DNA from: Intrasporangium oryzae NRRL B-24470
GTDB lineage: Bacteria > Actinomycetota > Actinomycetes > Actinomycetales > Dermatophilaceae
Reading direction: 5' to 3'
NCBI RefSeq assembly: GCF_000576595.1
Contig: NZ_AWSA01000030.1
Coordinates: 1-56,910 of the forward strand
DNA: 56,910 nucleotides
Shown: in pieces, positions 1-8,885 of the stretch
How the letters are laid out: each line of letters begins with the position of its first letter
How positions within the stretch are numbered: position 1 is the first letter of the stretch
Notes under the pieces: generated by a model
Database searches by the model: none
Seen by the model: only the letters and a program-made list of their open reading frames with translations
What the model was told of the DNA's origin: nothing
Program-made: the position numbers and the translations under genes

Positions 1-219
1 GACCGTCCGTCGTACAACCGTGACGACCGCCCCTCGTTCAAGCGTGATGACCGCGGCGAGCGCGGCTACCAGCGTCGCGATGACCGCCCGTCGTACAACC
101 GCGACGACCGCCCGTCGTTCAAGCGTGATGACCGCGGCGAGCGCGGCTACCAGCGTCGCGATGACCGCCCGTCGTTCAAGCGTGACGACCGCGGAGACCG
201 CGGGTACCAGCGTCGTGAC
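1..219 (+). repeat. 81-bp in-frame tandem repeat in the helicase N-terminus
   Basis: Units begin at 1, 82 and 163. The first two are 81 bp (27 codons) and nearly identical in DNA; the third lacks a 24-bp block and is 57 bp. Unit size is a multiple of three, so copy-number change would keep the frame. The array continues off the left edge, so the true copy number is unknown. Confidence 0.9.
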
Positions 220-1764
220 GAGCGTCCCTCGTACAACCGTGACGACCGTGGCTTCGGCGGCGCCGTCTCCTTCGAGGACGCCGAGGCCGAGCGCCTCGAG
301 GCCGACACCTGGACCAAGTCGACGCGCAAGGACGTCTCGGACGGACCGGTCGCGGTCGCCGAGGACAACGGTTTCGCCGCGCTCGGCCTGCCCGAGAACG
401 TCGTGGAGCGGCTCGCCCGCGAAGGCATCACCCAGCCCTTCCCGATCCAGACGGCGACCATCCCCGACGCGCTCGCCGGCAAGGACGTCCTCGGCCGCGG
501 CCAGACGGGTTCCGGCAAGACCCTCGCCTTCGGGCTGCCCGTCATCGCCCGCCTGCTCGAGGCCGGCCGTCGGCGCGCGCCGCGGCGGCCGCACGCACTG
601 ATCCTCACGCCGACGCGTGAGCTGGCGATGCAGATCTCCGACGCGCTCGAGCCGCTCGTGCACGTCGCCGGGCTGCGCCACAAGCTCGTCGCCGGTGGCC
701 TCAGCTACACGACGCAGATCAACGCGCTCAACAAGGGCGTCGACATCCTCATCGCCACCCCGGGCCGGCTCAACGACCTGCTCGAGCGCGGCGCCGTCGA
801 GATGGACGACATCGCGATCACCGTCCTCGACGAGGCCGACCACATGGCAGAGATGGGCTTCATGGCGGAGATCACGACGACCCTCGAGCGGATCCCGGCC
901 GACGGCCAGCGGCTGCTCTTCTCGGCGACGCTCGACCGCGGGATCGACGACATCGTCGCCCGCTACCTGACCGACCCGGTCGTCCACTCGACCGACGACG
1001 CGACGGCCTCGGTCGAGACGATGGAGCACCACGTCCTGCTCATCGACCCGCAGCACAAGAAGGTCATCACCGCCGAGGTGGCGAACCGGGAGGGGCGGAC
1101 CGTCGTCTTCTGCCGCACCAAGCTCGGCGCGGACCGCATCGCCAGCCAGCTGCGCGAGCAGGGCGTCATGGCGGCGGCGCTCCACGGCGGCCTCAACCAG
1201 GGTGCGCGCAACCGGGTCCTCGGGGCCTTCCGCGACGGCACGCTACCGGTCCTCGTGGCCACCGACGTCGCCGCGCGCGGTATCCACGTCGACGACGTCT
1301 CGGTCGTCCTCCAGGTCGACCCGCCGGCCGACCACAAGGACTACCTCCACCGCTCGGGGCGCACCGCGCGCGCCGGCGACAAGGGCACCGTCGTCACGCT
1401 GGCTCTGCCGCACCAGCGCCGCACCATGGAGCGCCAGCTGCGTGAGGCCGGTCTCGACATCGGCCTCGTCAAGGCGGCTCCCGGCGACGAGGTCATCGCC
1501 GCGACCGGCGCGACGCCGCCCTCGGGTGTGCCGATCGCCGAGGAGGAGTTCGCGCGCCTCATCGCCGGCCCGAAGGCCCACCGGCGCGGTCCGGCCGGCC
1601 CGCGTGGTCCGCGCGCCGGCTCGGGCGGGTTCCGTCCCCATCCGGGCCGGGGCCGCGACGACCGCTGGGGCGGCCGTGACGAGCGTCGGGGCCGTGGCGG
1701 CGACCAGCTCGTCACCCGCTGGGGCGACGACGAGGGTCGCGGCCGCCGCGGCTCGCGTTCCTGA
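1..1764 (+). CDS. DEAD-box ATP-dependent RNA helicase (5' end outside window)
   Basis: The reading frame is open from the first base, so the gene enters from the left; 587 residues are visible. The first 80 or so residues are arginine/aspartate-rich tandem repeats (DRPSYNRDDRPSFKRDDRG type), then a RecA-like helicase core with every DEAD-box landmark in order: Q motif (GITQPFPIQ), Walker A GQTGSGKT near residue 168, PTRELA, TPGR, DEAD near 277-280, SAT near 308, VFCRTK, ATDVAARGIHV, and HRSGRTARAG near 451-460. The C-terminus is a Gly/Arg-rich tail, which suggests RNA binding. The family unwinds short RNA duplexes in ribosome assembly, mRNA turnover or cold adaptation; which of these applies here cannot be told from sequence. 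An internal ATG at 403 is not the start, because coding continues upstream in frame. Confidence 0.93.
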   Translation, partial: DRPSYNRDDRPSFKRDDRGERGYQRRDDRPSYNRDDRPSFKRDDRGERGYQRRDDRPSFKRDDRGDRGYQRRDERPSYNRDDRGFGGAVSFEDAEAERLEADTWTKSTRKDVSDGPVAVAEDNGFAALGLPENVVERLAREGITQPFPIQTATIPDALAGKDVLGRGQTGSGKTLAFGLPVIARLLEAGRRRAPRRPHALILTPTRELAMQISDALEPLVHVAGLRHKLVAGGLSYTTQINALNKGVDILIATPGRLNDLLERGAVEMDDIAITVLDEADHMAEMGFMAEITTTLERIPADGQRLLFSATLDRGIDDIVARYLTDPVVHSTDDATASVETMEHHVLLIDPQHKKVITAEVANREGRTVVFCRTKLGADRIASQLREQGVMAAALHGGLNQGARNRVLGAFRDGTLPVLVATDVAARGIHVDDVSVVLQVDPPADHKDYLHRSGRTARAGDKGTVVTLALPHQRRTMERQLREAGLDIGLVKAAPGDEVIAATGATPPSGVPIAEEEFARLIAGPKAHRRGPAGPRGPRAGSGGFRPHPGRGRDDRWGGRDERRGRGGDQLVTRWGDDEGRGRRGSRS

Positions 1765-1822
1765 CGGGTCCGTCTGTCCTGACGAGTCGGTGGGAGTGGT
1801 GGCGGTGTGGAAGGCTGAGCCC

Positions 1823-2383
1823 GTGAGTCAGACCTTCCACACCGGCCGCCTCCTCGTGGCGACCCCTTCCGTCGTGGGGGACGTGTTCGGACGGTCGGTC
1901 ATCCTCGTGCTCCACCATGACGAGGGTGGCGCCCAGGGCGTGGTCCTCAACAAGCCATTGACCGCTGACGTCGACTCGGTCCTGCCGGGATGGCAGCGCG
2001 TCGTGACGGCCCCACCCGTGCTCTTCCAGGGCGGCCCGGTGTCCACGTCGTCGGCGCTCGGCCTCGTCACCGTGCCGGGTGACGAGCCCGAGCCGCTCGG
2101 CGTCAAGCGGCTCTTCGGCTCCATCGGGCTCGTCGACCTCGACGTGCCGACGCCGGTGGTCGCCGCCGAGCTCGCCGGCATGCGGATCTTCGCCGGCTAC
2201 TCCGGCTGGGAGTCGGGACAGCTCGAGGGAGAGATCCGGCGAGGCGACTGGTACGTCGTCGACGCCGAGGCTCGCGACCCGTTCAGCTCCGAGCCTGAGG
2301 GGCTCTGGCGTGCGGTCCTGCGGCGCCAGCGCGACAACCTCGCCTTCGTGGCCAGCTTCCCCGACGACCCCGCGATGAACTGA
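1823..2383 (+). CDS. YqgE/AlgH family protein (UPF0301/DUF179)
   Basis: A 186-residue protein beginning VSQTFHTGRLLVATPSV, with the family pattern GRLLVATP, RSVILVLHHDEGGAQGVVLNKPL, LFQGGPV, and the GYSGWESGQLEGEI motif near the end. The family is widespread and cytoplasmic, and its biochemical role is not settled. I chose GTG 1823 because a GGAAG ribosome site sits 9 nt upstream and the protein then starts where family members start; an in-frame GTG at 1805 is the alternative. It lies about 60 bp after the helicase gene and 13 bp before the racemase-like gene, so it is probably in that run of plus-strand genes. Confidence 0.88.
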   Translation: MSQTFHTGRLLVATPSVVGDVFGRSVILVLHHDEGGAQGVVLNKPLTADVDSVLPGWQRVVTAPPVLFQGGPVSTSSALGLVTVPGDEPEPLGVKRLFGSIGLVDLDVPTPVVAAELAGMRIFAGYSGWESGQLEGEIRRGDWYVVDAEARDPFSSEPEGLWRAVLRRQRDNLAFVASFPDDPAMN

Positions 2384-2396
2384 GGGGCCAGCGCAC

Positions 2397-3242
2397 GTGA
2401 ACGACGACGCCAGGGGATCGACCCGGCCCGGCGAGAGCCCGGACCGCGCGACGAGGCGAGTTGCCTTCGTCGACAGCGGGCTCGGGCTCGTCGCGTATGC
2501 CGACGCCCTCCTCTCGCTGCGGCCCGACCTCGGCCTCGTGCTCTCGATGGACCCCGACCACATGCCCTACGGACCTCGAACGCCGGACGAGGTCTGCGAG
2601 TTGATCCTGCGCTCCGCCCGTTCCGCGCTCGAGCACGAGCCCGATGCCGTCGTCGTCGCCTGCAACACCGCCTCTGTCCACGGGCTCGCGGCGCTCCGGG
2701 CCGAGCTCGAGCCCGCCGTCCCGGTGATCGGCACCGTGCCGGCGATCCGGCCCGCCGCGGCGGGCGGCGGACCGGTCGCGGTCTGGGCGACCGCGGCGAC
2801 GGCGGCGAGCGACTACCTGCGTGGGCTCGTCGACGCCTTCGCGGTCGACGTCGAGACGCACGTCGTCGCTGCACACGGCCTCGCCGAGGCGATCGAGAGC
2901 GCCGACACGACCGCGGTCGACGCCGCGATCGGCGAGGCCGCCGCGCTGACGCCGGCGGGTGTCCGGGGGCTCGTGCTCGGATGCACGCACTACGGGCTCG
3001 TGGAGGACCGGATCGCGGGCGCGGTCGGGGCCGACGTGTCGATCTTCGACTCGCCGGTCGCCGTCGCGCGCCAGACGCTGCGGCGCATCGGGCTCGACCC
3101 GCACCCCGAGGGCCCTCGGAGAGGGGTCGAGGCGGTCCTGCTGAGCGGCCGGCCGGGGTCGCTGCCTGCCTCGGTGGGGGCCTACCCGGCGGGGGAGCGG
3201 CTCCTTCGGGAGCCGGCCCAGCGGCATACACTCTCGTCATGA
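2397..3242 (+). CDS. Glutamate/aspartate racemase family protein (MurI-like)
   Basis: A 281-residue protein with both catalytic-cysteine signatures of cofactor-independent glutamate racemase: VVACNTAS and LGCTHYG. The N-terminal acid motif is VDSGLGLV rather than the usual FDSGVGGL, so the aspartate is kept but the glycine pair is altered. MurI interconverts L- and D-glutamate for peptidoglycan. In mycobacteria murI lies next to the Rv1339-rph-rdgB block; here that block (24615-27239) has no murI and this copy is about 22 kb away, next to DUF3039. It starts at GTG 2397 behind GAGGGG (2382-2387). Its stop overlaps the next start (ATGA). Whether it is the housekeeping racemase or a divergent paralogue is open. 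Confidence 0.78.
   Translation: MNDDARGSTRPGESPDRATRRVAFVDSGLGLVAYADALLSLRPDLGLVLSMDPDHMPYGPRTPDEVCELILRSARSALEHEPDAVVVACNTASVHGLAALRAELEPAVPVIGTVPAIRPAAAGGGPVAVWATAATAASDYLRGLVDAFAVDVETHVVAAHGLAEAIESADTTAVDAAIGEAAALTPAGVRGLVLGCTHYGLVEDRIAGAVGADVSIFDSPVAVARQTLRRIGLDPHPEGPRRGVEAVLLSGRPGSLPASVGAYPAGERLLREPAQRHTLSS
3214..3229 (+). repeat. Dispersed 16-mer CGGCCCAGCGGCATAC, copy 1
   Basis: An exact copy of a 16-mer also found at 4715, 34096, 50824 and 52261, with a degenerate copy at 41386. This copy overlaps the last codons of the racemase-like gene, which read it as ...EPAQRHT. Confidence 0.9.
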
Positions 3243-3556
3243 GCGTCATGCCTCCCGACCCCTTCGACAACGACCCGCAGCCGCTGCGCAGCACCGGCAC
3301 GGCGACGATCGAGCGCGAGGAGGTCCGTGAGGAGCTCCAGGAGCCGGGCGACCACGAGCGGTTCTCGCACTACGTCCGCAAGGAGAAGATCCTCGAGAGC
3401 GCCCTCACCGGCGAGCCCGTCGTCGCCCTCTGCGGCAAGATCTGGGTGCCCGGCCGTGACCCGCAGAAGTTCCCGGTGTGCCCGGTGTGCAAGGAGATCC
3501 ACGACGGCCTGCGCAAGGCCGAGGACGGCGGCGACGGGTCCGGCGACGGGTCCTGA
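3239..3556 (+). CDS. DUF3039 family small protein
   Basis: A 105-residue actinobacterial protein with an acidic N-terminus, then the conserved core HERFSHYVRKEKILESALTG, ALCGKIWVPGRDP and FPVCPVCKEIH. The single cysteine of CGK plus the CPVC pair suggest a small metal-binding fold. No function is known to me. ATG 3239 overlaps the racemase stop; ATG 3248 is an alternative. A TACACT hexamer at 3227-3232 lies 6 nt upstream of the ATG, so a leaderless transcript is also possible, and that hexamer begins inside one of the dispersed 16-mer repeats (3214-3229). Confidence 0.85.
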   Translation: MSVMPPDPFDNDPQPLRSTGTATIEREEVREELQEPGDHERFSHYVRKEKILESALTGEPVVALCGKIWVPGRDPQKFPVCPVCKEIHDGLRKAEDGGDGSGDGS

Positions 3557-3604
3557 CGCCCGCGACGACCGTCCCCGCCTGCCTTCCCGGACCGGCATTC
3601 CTTA

Positions 3605-3620
3605 CCGAGTTTTTACTCGG
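3605..3620. other. Small hairpin CCGAGT-TTTT-ACTCGG
   Basis: A 6-bp stem with a T4 loop in the 151-bp gap between DUF3039 and the metalloprotease. It could be a weak terminator for the upstream run or part of the downstream leader. A -10-like TAGATT lies at 3651-3656. Confidence 0.3.
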
Positions 3621-3707
3621 GTTCTCCCGAGCCGGTCAGTTCGCGGTGCCTAGATTCGAGGCGCCGGCAGTCGCACGGCTGCCGCGTCGCCGAGAAAGGC
3701 CTCGCAC

Positions 3708-4673
3708 ATGAAGCTCCGCACACTCGCAGTCGCCGTACCGCTCGCCCTCCTCGCCTCGTCCGTCGCCGCACCGGTCCAGGCCTCCAACCTCCCTGACCGC
3801 TCGGCGTCCGAGGCGCCCTGCCTCGAGCCCGACGCCGTCGGTGCCCGCGGCGCCGGCGGGACCGCCAAGGACCCGCACGAGCTCTCCGAGGCGCAGGTCC
3901 GCGCCTACGAAGCCGCCCTCACCAGCGCCCTCGCCGCCAAGGGGCTCACCCGTGACGCGTCCGGTGCGCTCGTGCGCAGTGACAAGAGCGGCCAGAAGGG
4001 AAAGCCCGGCGGCGGGACGTTCACCCCCGTGACGGTCAAGGTCTACTGGCACGCGATCACCAATGGCAGCCAGGGGGCCCTCAGCACCACCGCGATCAAC
4101 AACCAGATCTCCGTGCTCAACAGCGCCTACTCCGGATCCGGGTTCAGCTTCGCCATCGCCGGGGTCGACTCGACGAGCAACGCCGCGTGGTACACCGTGA
4201 CGCCCGGCACGACCGCCGAGCGCGACATGAAGTCGGCGCTGCGCAAGGGCACGATGGCCGACCTCAACATCTACTCGGCCAACATCGGCGACAACCTCCT
4301 CGGCTGGGCGACCTTCCCGAAGAGGAGCTACGACGTCATGGACGGCGTCGTCGTGCTCACCGGCTCCCTCCCGGGCGGCAGCGCCACCAACTACAACCAG
4401 GGCGACACGGCCACGCACGAGGTCGGCCACTGGGTCGGGCTCTACCACACCTTCCAGGGGGGCTGTTCCGGCAACGGGGACTACGTCGACGACACGCCCG
4501 CGGAGGCCAGCCCGGCCTACCAGTGCCCGACCGGGCGTGACACGTGCACGAGCCCCGGGCTCGACCCGATCAAGAACTTCATGGACTACACCTACGACTC
4601 CTGCATGAACACCTTCACCACCGGTCAGGTCTCGCGGATGCAGGCCCAGTGGGTGGCCTACCGGGCCGCCTGA
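3708..4673 (+). CDS. Secreted M43-type zinc metalloprotease
   Basis: A 321-residue precursor with a clear Sec signal peptide ([25 protein letters not shown], cleavage after about residue 25), a short pro-region, then a metzincin catalytic domain. The zinc motif [11 protein letters not shown] places ligands at His237, His241 and His247, with Glu238 as catalytic base; the Met-turn is [11 protein letters not shown] near residue 290. Four cysteines around the zinc motif could form disulfides, as expected outside the cell. Similar proteins are filed as pappalysin/cytophagalysin-like M43 peptidases. A GAAAGG ribosome site precedes ATG 3708. It looks monocistronic, with a strong hairpin after the stop (4740-4769). 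Confidence 0.9.
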   Translation: MKLRTLAVAVPLALLASSVAAPVQASNLPDRSASEAPCLEPDAVGARGAGGTAKDPHELSEAQVRAYEAALTSALAAKGLTRDASGALVRSDKSGQKGKPGGGTFTPVTVKVYWHAITNGSQGALSTTAINNQISVLNSAYSGSGFSFAIAGVDSTSNAAWYTVTPGTTAERDMKSALRKGTMADLNIYSANIGDNLLGWATFPKRSYDVMDGVVVLTGSLPGGSATNYNQGDTATHEVGHWVGLYHTFQGGCSGNGDYVDDTPAEASPAYQCPTGRDTCTSPGLDPIKNFMDYTYDSCMNTFTTGQVSRMQAQWVAYRAA

Positions 4674-4714
4674 GAAGCCCGCGAACCCCCCGGGCCCGGG
4701 CGGTGACGCGAACC

Positions 4715-4730
4715 CGGCCCAGCGGCATAC
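4715..4730 (+). repeat. Dispersed 16-mer CGGCCCAGCGGCATAC, copy 2
   Basis: An exact copy in the gap after the metalloprotease, 10 bp before the terminator hairpin. Confidence 0.9.
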
Positions 4731-4739
4731 CACTCGGGT

Positions 4740-4769
4740 CGAGGCCCCGTCCAGCGCGACGGGGCCTCG
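4740..4769 (+). terminator. 12-bp hairpin terminator after the metalloprotease
   Basis: A perfect stem CGAGGCCCCGTC/GACGGGGCCTCG (4740-4751 with 4758-4769) with a 6-nt loop. There is no T tract, which is usual in GC-rich actinobacteria. Confidence 0.75.
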
Positions 4770-4807
4770 GCATGTCGTCTCGGGGAACCGGCTACGTTGG
4801 GTCCCCT

Positions 4808-6559
4808 ATGAGTTCAGGGGCTGCCTTCCATCTGCCACCCGCCTTCCCGGAGCGGGCGGCGTGGGGAACCGCATCCAAGCTCCGCGCCTGGCAGCAGGAG
4901 GCGCTCGACGCCTACCTCGCCGAGTCGCCGCAGGACTTCCTCGCGGTCGCGACGCCCGGAGCCGGCAAGACGACGTACGCGCTCCGCGTCGCGACCGAGC
5001 TGCTCTCGCGGGGAGTCGTCCACCGGGTGACGGTCGTCGCGCCGACCGAGCACCTCAAGACCCAGTGGGCCGACGCCGCGGCCCGGGTCGGGATCAGCCT
5101 CGACCCGAGGTTCAGCAACAGCGTGGGCCGGCACAGCGACGACTACCACGGCGTCGCCGTGACGTACGCCCAGGTCGCCTCGCGCCCGTCCCTGCACCGG
5201 GAGCTGACGACCTCGCGCCCGACGCTCGTCATCCTCGACGAGATCCACCACGGCGGTGACTCCAAGAGCTGGGGCGACGCCATCCGCGAGGCCTTCGAGC
5301 CGGCGGCGCGGCGCTTGTCGCTCACGGGGACTCCCTTCCGCTCCGACACCTCGCCGATCCCCTTCGTCCGCTACGAGCTCGACGCCGAGGGCACGCTCGT
5401 CAGCTCGAGCGACTACGCGTACGGCTACGCCGAGGCGCTGCGCGACGGCGTCGTGCGCCCCGTCCTCTTCATGGCCTACGGCGGCAGCATGCGCTGGCGG
5501 ACCAAGGCGGGCGACGAGATCGAGGCCAAGCTGGGCGAGCCGATGACGAAGGACGCCGTCGCGCACGCGTGGCGCACCGCGCTCGACCCGAAGGGCGAGT
5601 GGATCCCAGCCGTGCTCGCCGCCGCGGACAAGCGCCTCACCGAGGTGCGGCGCCACGTCGACGACGCCGGCGGCCTCGTCATCGCCTCCAGCCAGACGCA
5701 GGCCAGGGCGTATGCCGGAATCCTCCGCTCGCTGACCGGCGAGAGTCCCACGGTGGTGCTGTCCGACGACGCCGGTGCCTCCCAGCGCATCGAGGAGTTC
5801 TCGACCGGCACGTCGCGGTGGATGGTCGCCGTGCGCATGGTGTCGGAGGGCGTCGACGTGCCGCGTCTCTGCGTCGGGGTGTACGCGACGTCGACCTCGA
5901 CGCCGCTCTACTTCGCGCAGGCGGTCGGCCGGTTCGTGCGGGCCCGCCGGCGCGGCGAGACGGCGTCGGTGTTCCTGCCCTCGGTGCCCGTCGTCCTCGA
6001 CCACGCCGCTCGACTCGAGGAGCAGCGCGACCACACCCTCGACCGGAAGCCCAACCCCGACGACGTCGCGCAGATGTGGGCCGAGGAGCAGGCCCTCATC
6101 GACGAGGCGAACCGCGAGGCCAAGACCGTCGGGCTCGACCAGGGGTCCTTCGAGGCGCTCGAGTCGGAGGCCCACTTCGACCACGTCCTCTTCGACAAGC
6201 AGCAGTGGGGGATGCACGCCCAGGTCGGCTCCGAGGACGAGCAGGAGTACCTCGGCCTGCCGGGTCTCCTCGAGCCCGACCAGGTGGCCCAGCTGCTCCA
6301 CGAGCGGCAGCGCAAGCAGGTCCGGCGTGCCCCCAAGGACGCCGCCGTCCCCGTGGCCGCCCACCGGGCGCTCGCCGCACAGCGCAAGGAGCTCAACAAG
6401 CTCGTGGCGGCGTACGCCCGGCAGAAGGACGTCCCGCACGCCAACGTCCATCTCGACCTGCGGCGCGCGTGCGGGGGCCCTGACCTCGCGACGGCGTCGA
6501 GCGAGCAGGTCGCAGAGCGGATCGAGCGGATCCGGCTCTGGCTCGTCGGGCGCCGCTGA
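4808..6559 (+). CDS. Superfamily 2 DEAD/DEAH-type helicase
   Basis: A 583-residue protein with Walker A GAGKTTYA near residue 57, DEIH as motif II (VILDEIHHGGDSKSWG), TGTPFR as motif III, and a C-terminal helicase domain ending RMVSEGVDVPRLCVG followed by QAVGRFVRARRRGE as motif VI. This layout (DEIH, TGTP, QAVGR) is of the type I restriction/UvrB-like branch of SF2 rather than RNA DEAD-box helicases, so DNA translocation or repair is a reasonable guess. The roughly 200-residue C-terminal extension is not recognised. ATG 4808 has TACGTT at 4793-4798, 9 nt upstream, and no ribosome site, so it is probably leaderless. Confidence 0.85.
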   Translation: MSSGAAFHLPPAFPERAAWGTASKLRAWQQEALDAYLAESPQDFLAVATPGAGKTTYALRVATELLSRGVVHRVTVVAPTEHLKTQWADAAARVGISLDPRFSNSVGRHSDDYHGVAVTYAQVASRPSLHRELTTSRPTLVILDEIHHGGDSKSWGDAIREAFEPAARRLSLTGTPFRSDTSPIPFVRYELDAEGTLVSSSDYAYGYAEALRDGVVRPVLFMAYGGSMRWRTKAGDEIEAKLGEPMTKDAVAHAWRTALDPKGEWIPAVLAAADKRLTEVRRHVDDAGGLVIASSQTQARAYAGILRSLTGESPTVVLSDDAGASQRIEEFSTGTSRWMVAVRMVSEGVDVPRLCVGVYATSTSTPLYFAQAVGRFVRARRRGETASVFLPSVPVVLDHAARLEEQRDHTLDRKPNPDDVAQMWAEEQALIDEANREAKTVGLDQGSFEALESEAHFDHVLFDKQQWGMHAQVGSEDEQEYLGLPGLLEPDQVAQLLHERQRKQVRRAPKDAAVPVAAHRALAAQRKELNKLVAAYARQKDVPHANVHLDLRRACGGPDLATASSEQVAERIERIRLWLVGRR

Positions 6560-6620
6560 CCGCGGCCGCGACTCGAGGCGAGCGCCGGTATCACCGCCGC
6601 ACCCTGCGTCTCTGAGGGTG

Positions 6621-8831
6621 ATGCCGACACCGCGCACTGCGACGGTCCTTCAGGGGGCAAGGAGGGCCGCGACCCGGTTTCCCTGCTCCGCACTCGTGCT
6701 CACGCTGCTCGTCGTCACCGGCCTGGTCTCCGGCTCCTTGTGGTCCCAGGCCGCCGCGTCGCGCGAGACGGCGGCGTTCGGCTACGGGCTGCCCGCGTTC
6801 GAGGACGGTCGCTGGTGGGGAGCCGTCACCGGGGTCTTCCTCGCCGTGAGCCCCTGGGGGTACGTGCCGGTCCTGCTCGGGGTGGTGGGCCTCGGGGTCT
6901 TCGCCGAGCGGCGCCTCGGCACGGCTCGGGCCCTCGTCGCCGTGGCGGCGTGCCACGTCGCCGGGGTCGCGGGGTCGGCGGGGCTCCTGCACGTCGCGAG
7001 CGGGCACGGCTGGGTCTGGGCCGACTCGCTCGCGCGCCTGCGCGACGTCGGGCCCTCGGCCGGGTTCGTCGGCGCGGCAGCCGCGGCCACGGCCACCCTC
7101 GGGCCACCGTGGCGTGGCCGGCTGCGGGTCGTGCTCCTCGGCTGGGCCGGGCTCTCGGTGCTCTACGTCGGAGGCCTGCCGGACCTCGAGCACCTGCTGG
7201 CCGCGCTCACCGGGCTCCTGCTCGGTCCGCTCCTGCTCGGCCGACGACCGCGGGTCACCGTGCGTGCCCTGTCCGGTCGTGAGCACCGCCTGCTCATCTG
7301 CGCCTTCCTCCTCGTCAGCGCCCTGGCGGCCGTCCTCTCCTCGATCGCTCCGGTGGCCGGTCCCCTGCCCGAGCTCGTCCCGGTTGCGGGGGCCGCTCGT
7401 CTGACGGCGGTCCACGCGAGCCACCTCGTGCCCGGGGGCGCACTCGCCCACGCCGTCGCGTTCCTCGTGCTCGCGCGCGTCGTCACCTGGGGCCGCCGGT
7501 CCGGGTGGTGGCTCACGGTCGGTGCGCTGGGCCTGGTCTCCACCGTCCAGGTCGTCGCTGCAGCGGGCCTCGTGTCGAGGGACCACGCCTGCTGGCCCGT
7601 CCTCGTCGACAACGCCGTGCTCAACCTCGCCGGGCTCGCCGTCGTCCTCAGCGGTCGTCACGCCTTCGGCCACGTGTCCCCGCGCCGTGCCACGGCGCTC
7701 CCGGAAAGCCTGCGTCGGTCGGCGGACGAGCAGGAGCGCGACCGCGCCACGTCGTGGCTGACCACCCACGGCTCGGCCGGACGCCTGTCGTGGATGACGA
7801 CCTGGCGTGGCAACCGGTGGTTCTTCAGCGAGCGGCAGGAGGGCTACGTCGCCCACCGGGTCGGCGCCGGCGTGGCGCTCGCCCTCGGCGACCCCGTGAG
7901 CGCCACCGGGGACCGGTCCGCGCTGCTCCTCGAGTTCGCGCGCCGGGCCCGCCGTGACGGGCTCGTGCCGTGCGCGTTCGCCGCGAGCGCCGAGACGGCG
8001 GCCGCCGCGCGCCGAATCGGGTGGCGCTCGCTCGAGGTGGCCCAGGAGGCCGTCATCGACCTCGGCACGCTCGACTTCGTCGGCAAGCGCTGGCAGGACG
8101 TCCGCACCGCACTGAACCAGGCGGCGCGCCGCGGCATCACCTTCCGCCTCGTGCGCCTCGCCGACGAGCCGGAGGGCGTCCGTGCCCAGGTCGCCCGGAT
8201 CTCGCGGGGCTGGCTCGAGGACAAGCGGCTGCCCGAGCTCGGCTTCACCCTCGGAGGGGTCGAGGAGGCTCTCGATCCACGGGTGCGCGTCGGGCTGGCG
8301 GTCGATGCGGATGGGCGCGTCCACGGGGTCACCTCCTGGCTGCCCGTCCTGCGCCCCGGTGACGGCGCGGTCGTCGGGTGGACGCTCGATGTCATGCGGA
8401 GGGGACCGGCGGGCTTCCGCGCGGTCATGGACTTCCTCATCGCGAGCGCCTGCCTGGCCTTCCGCGACGAGGGCTGTGACACCGTCTCCCTGTCCGCCGC
8501 GCCGCTCGCTCGGGTCGCCGACCAGCCACGGCATGGCCTCGAGTCCGTCCTCGACCGGCTGGGGCAGGGCCTCGAGCCCTACTACGGCTTCCGGTCGCTG
8601 CACGCCTTCAAGGCGAAGTTCCAGCCCCGCTACGAGCCGCTCCACCTCCTCTACCCGGACGAGGCGGCGCTGCCGCGGATCGGGCTCGCCCTCGTGCAGG
8701 CCTACCTCGCCTGCTCGGCCTGGCGGCTCGCCCTCGAGCTCGTGCACCCGCCGAGGCCCGCAACCGACAGGTCCTCTGGAGTTCACGAACCGGACCTATC
8801 CAGGCCCCACGCCGTCTCCCTGTCCGGTTAG
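6621..8831 (+). CDS. Rhomboid-like membrane domain fused to DUF2156 (LPG-synthase-like) domain
   Basis: A 736-residue protein. Residues 1-340 form several membrane segments with rhomboid-family flavour: GRWWGAVTGVF near 63-73, AERRLG near 95-100, GPSAGFVG with Ser146, and LPDLEHLLAALTGLLLG with His191. Residues from about 375 on match the DUF2156 fold of the MprF/LysX C-terminal domain, which transfers an aminoacyl group from tRNA to phosphatidylglycerol (WFFSERQEGYVAHRVGAGVALALGDPV; LDFVGKRWQDVRTALNQAARRG). That suggests modification of membrane lipids to change surface charge, with the N-terminal part as anchor, flippase substitute or protease-like fold. ATG 6621 is the first sensible start after the helicase stop. 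The protein ends shortly before the nucleotidase gene. Confidence 0.8.
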   Translation: MPTPRTATVLQGARRAATRFPCSALVLTLLVVTGLVSGSLWSQAAASRETAAFGYGLPAFEDGRWWGAVTGVFLAVSPWGYVPVLLGVVGLGVFAERRLGTARALVAVAACHVAGVAGSAGLLHVASGHGWVWADSLARLRDVGPSAGFVGAAAAATATLGPPWRGRLRVVLLGWAGLSVLYVGGLPDLEHLLAALTGLLLGPLLLGRRPRVTVRALSGREHRLLICAFLLVSALAAVLSSIAPVAGPLPELVPVAGAARLTAVHASHLVPGGALAHAVAFLVLARVVTWGRRSGWWLTVGALGLVSTVQVVAAAGLVSRDHACWPVLVDNAVLNLAGLAVVLSGRHAFGHVSPRRATALPESLRRSADEQERDRATSWLTTHGSAGRLSWMTTWRGNRWFFSERQEGYVAHRVGAGVALALGDPVSATGDRSALLLEFARRARRDGLVPCAFAASAETAAAARRIGWRSLEVAQEAVIDLGTLDFVGKRWQDVRTALNQAARRGITFRLVRLADEPEGVRAQVARISRGWLEDKRLPELGFTLGGVEEALDPRVRVGLAVDADGRVHGVTSWLPVLRPGDGAVVGWTLDVMRRGPAGFRAVMDFLIASACLAFRDEGCDTVSLSAAPLARVADQPRHGLESVLDRLGQGLEPYYGFRSLHAFKAKFQPRYEPLHLLYPDEAALPRIGLALVQAYLACSAWRLALELVHPPRPATDRSSGVHEPDLSRPHAVSLSG

Positions 8832-8885
8832 GGTCGGTTCCCTGCGCCTCGGGGGTGAGTGCGCATCCGACACGAAGGACGACAT

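Noticed and set aside
4814-6637. A 607-codon minus-strand frame opposite the SF2 helicase
   Set aside because: The same reasoning: the plus strand carries ordered helicase motifs and the minus frame has none.
8780-8835. A GTTCAC element upstream of the 5'-nucleotidase as a PhoP box
   Set aside because: Only one GTTCAC unit is seen; the second half-repeat needed for a Pho box is not recognisable.
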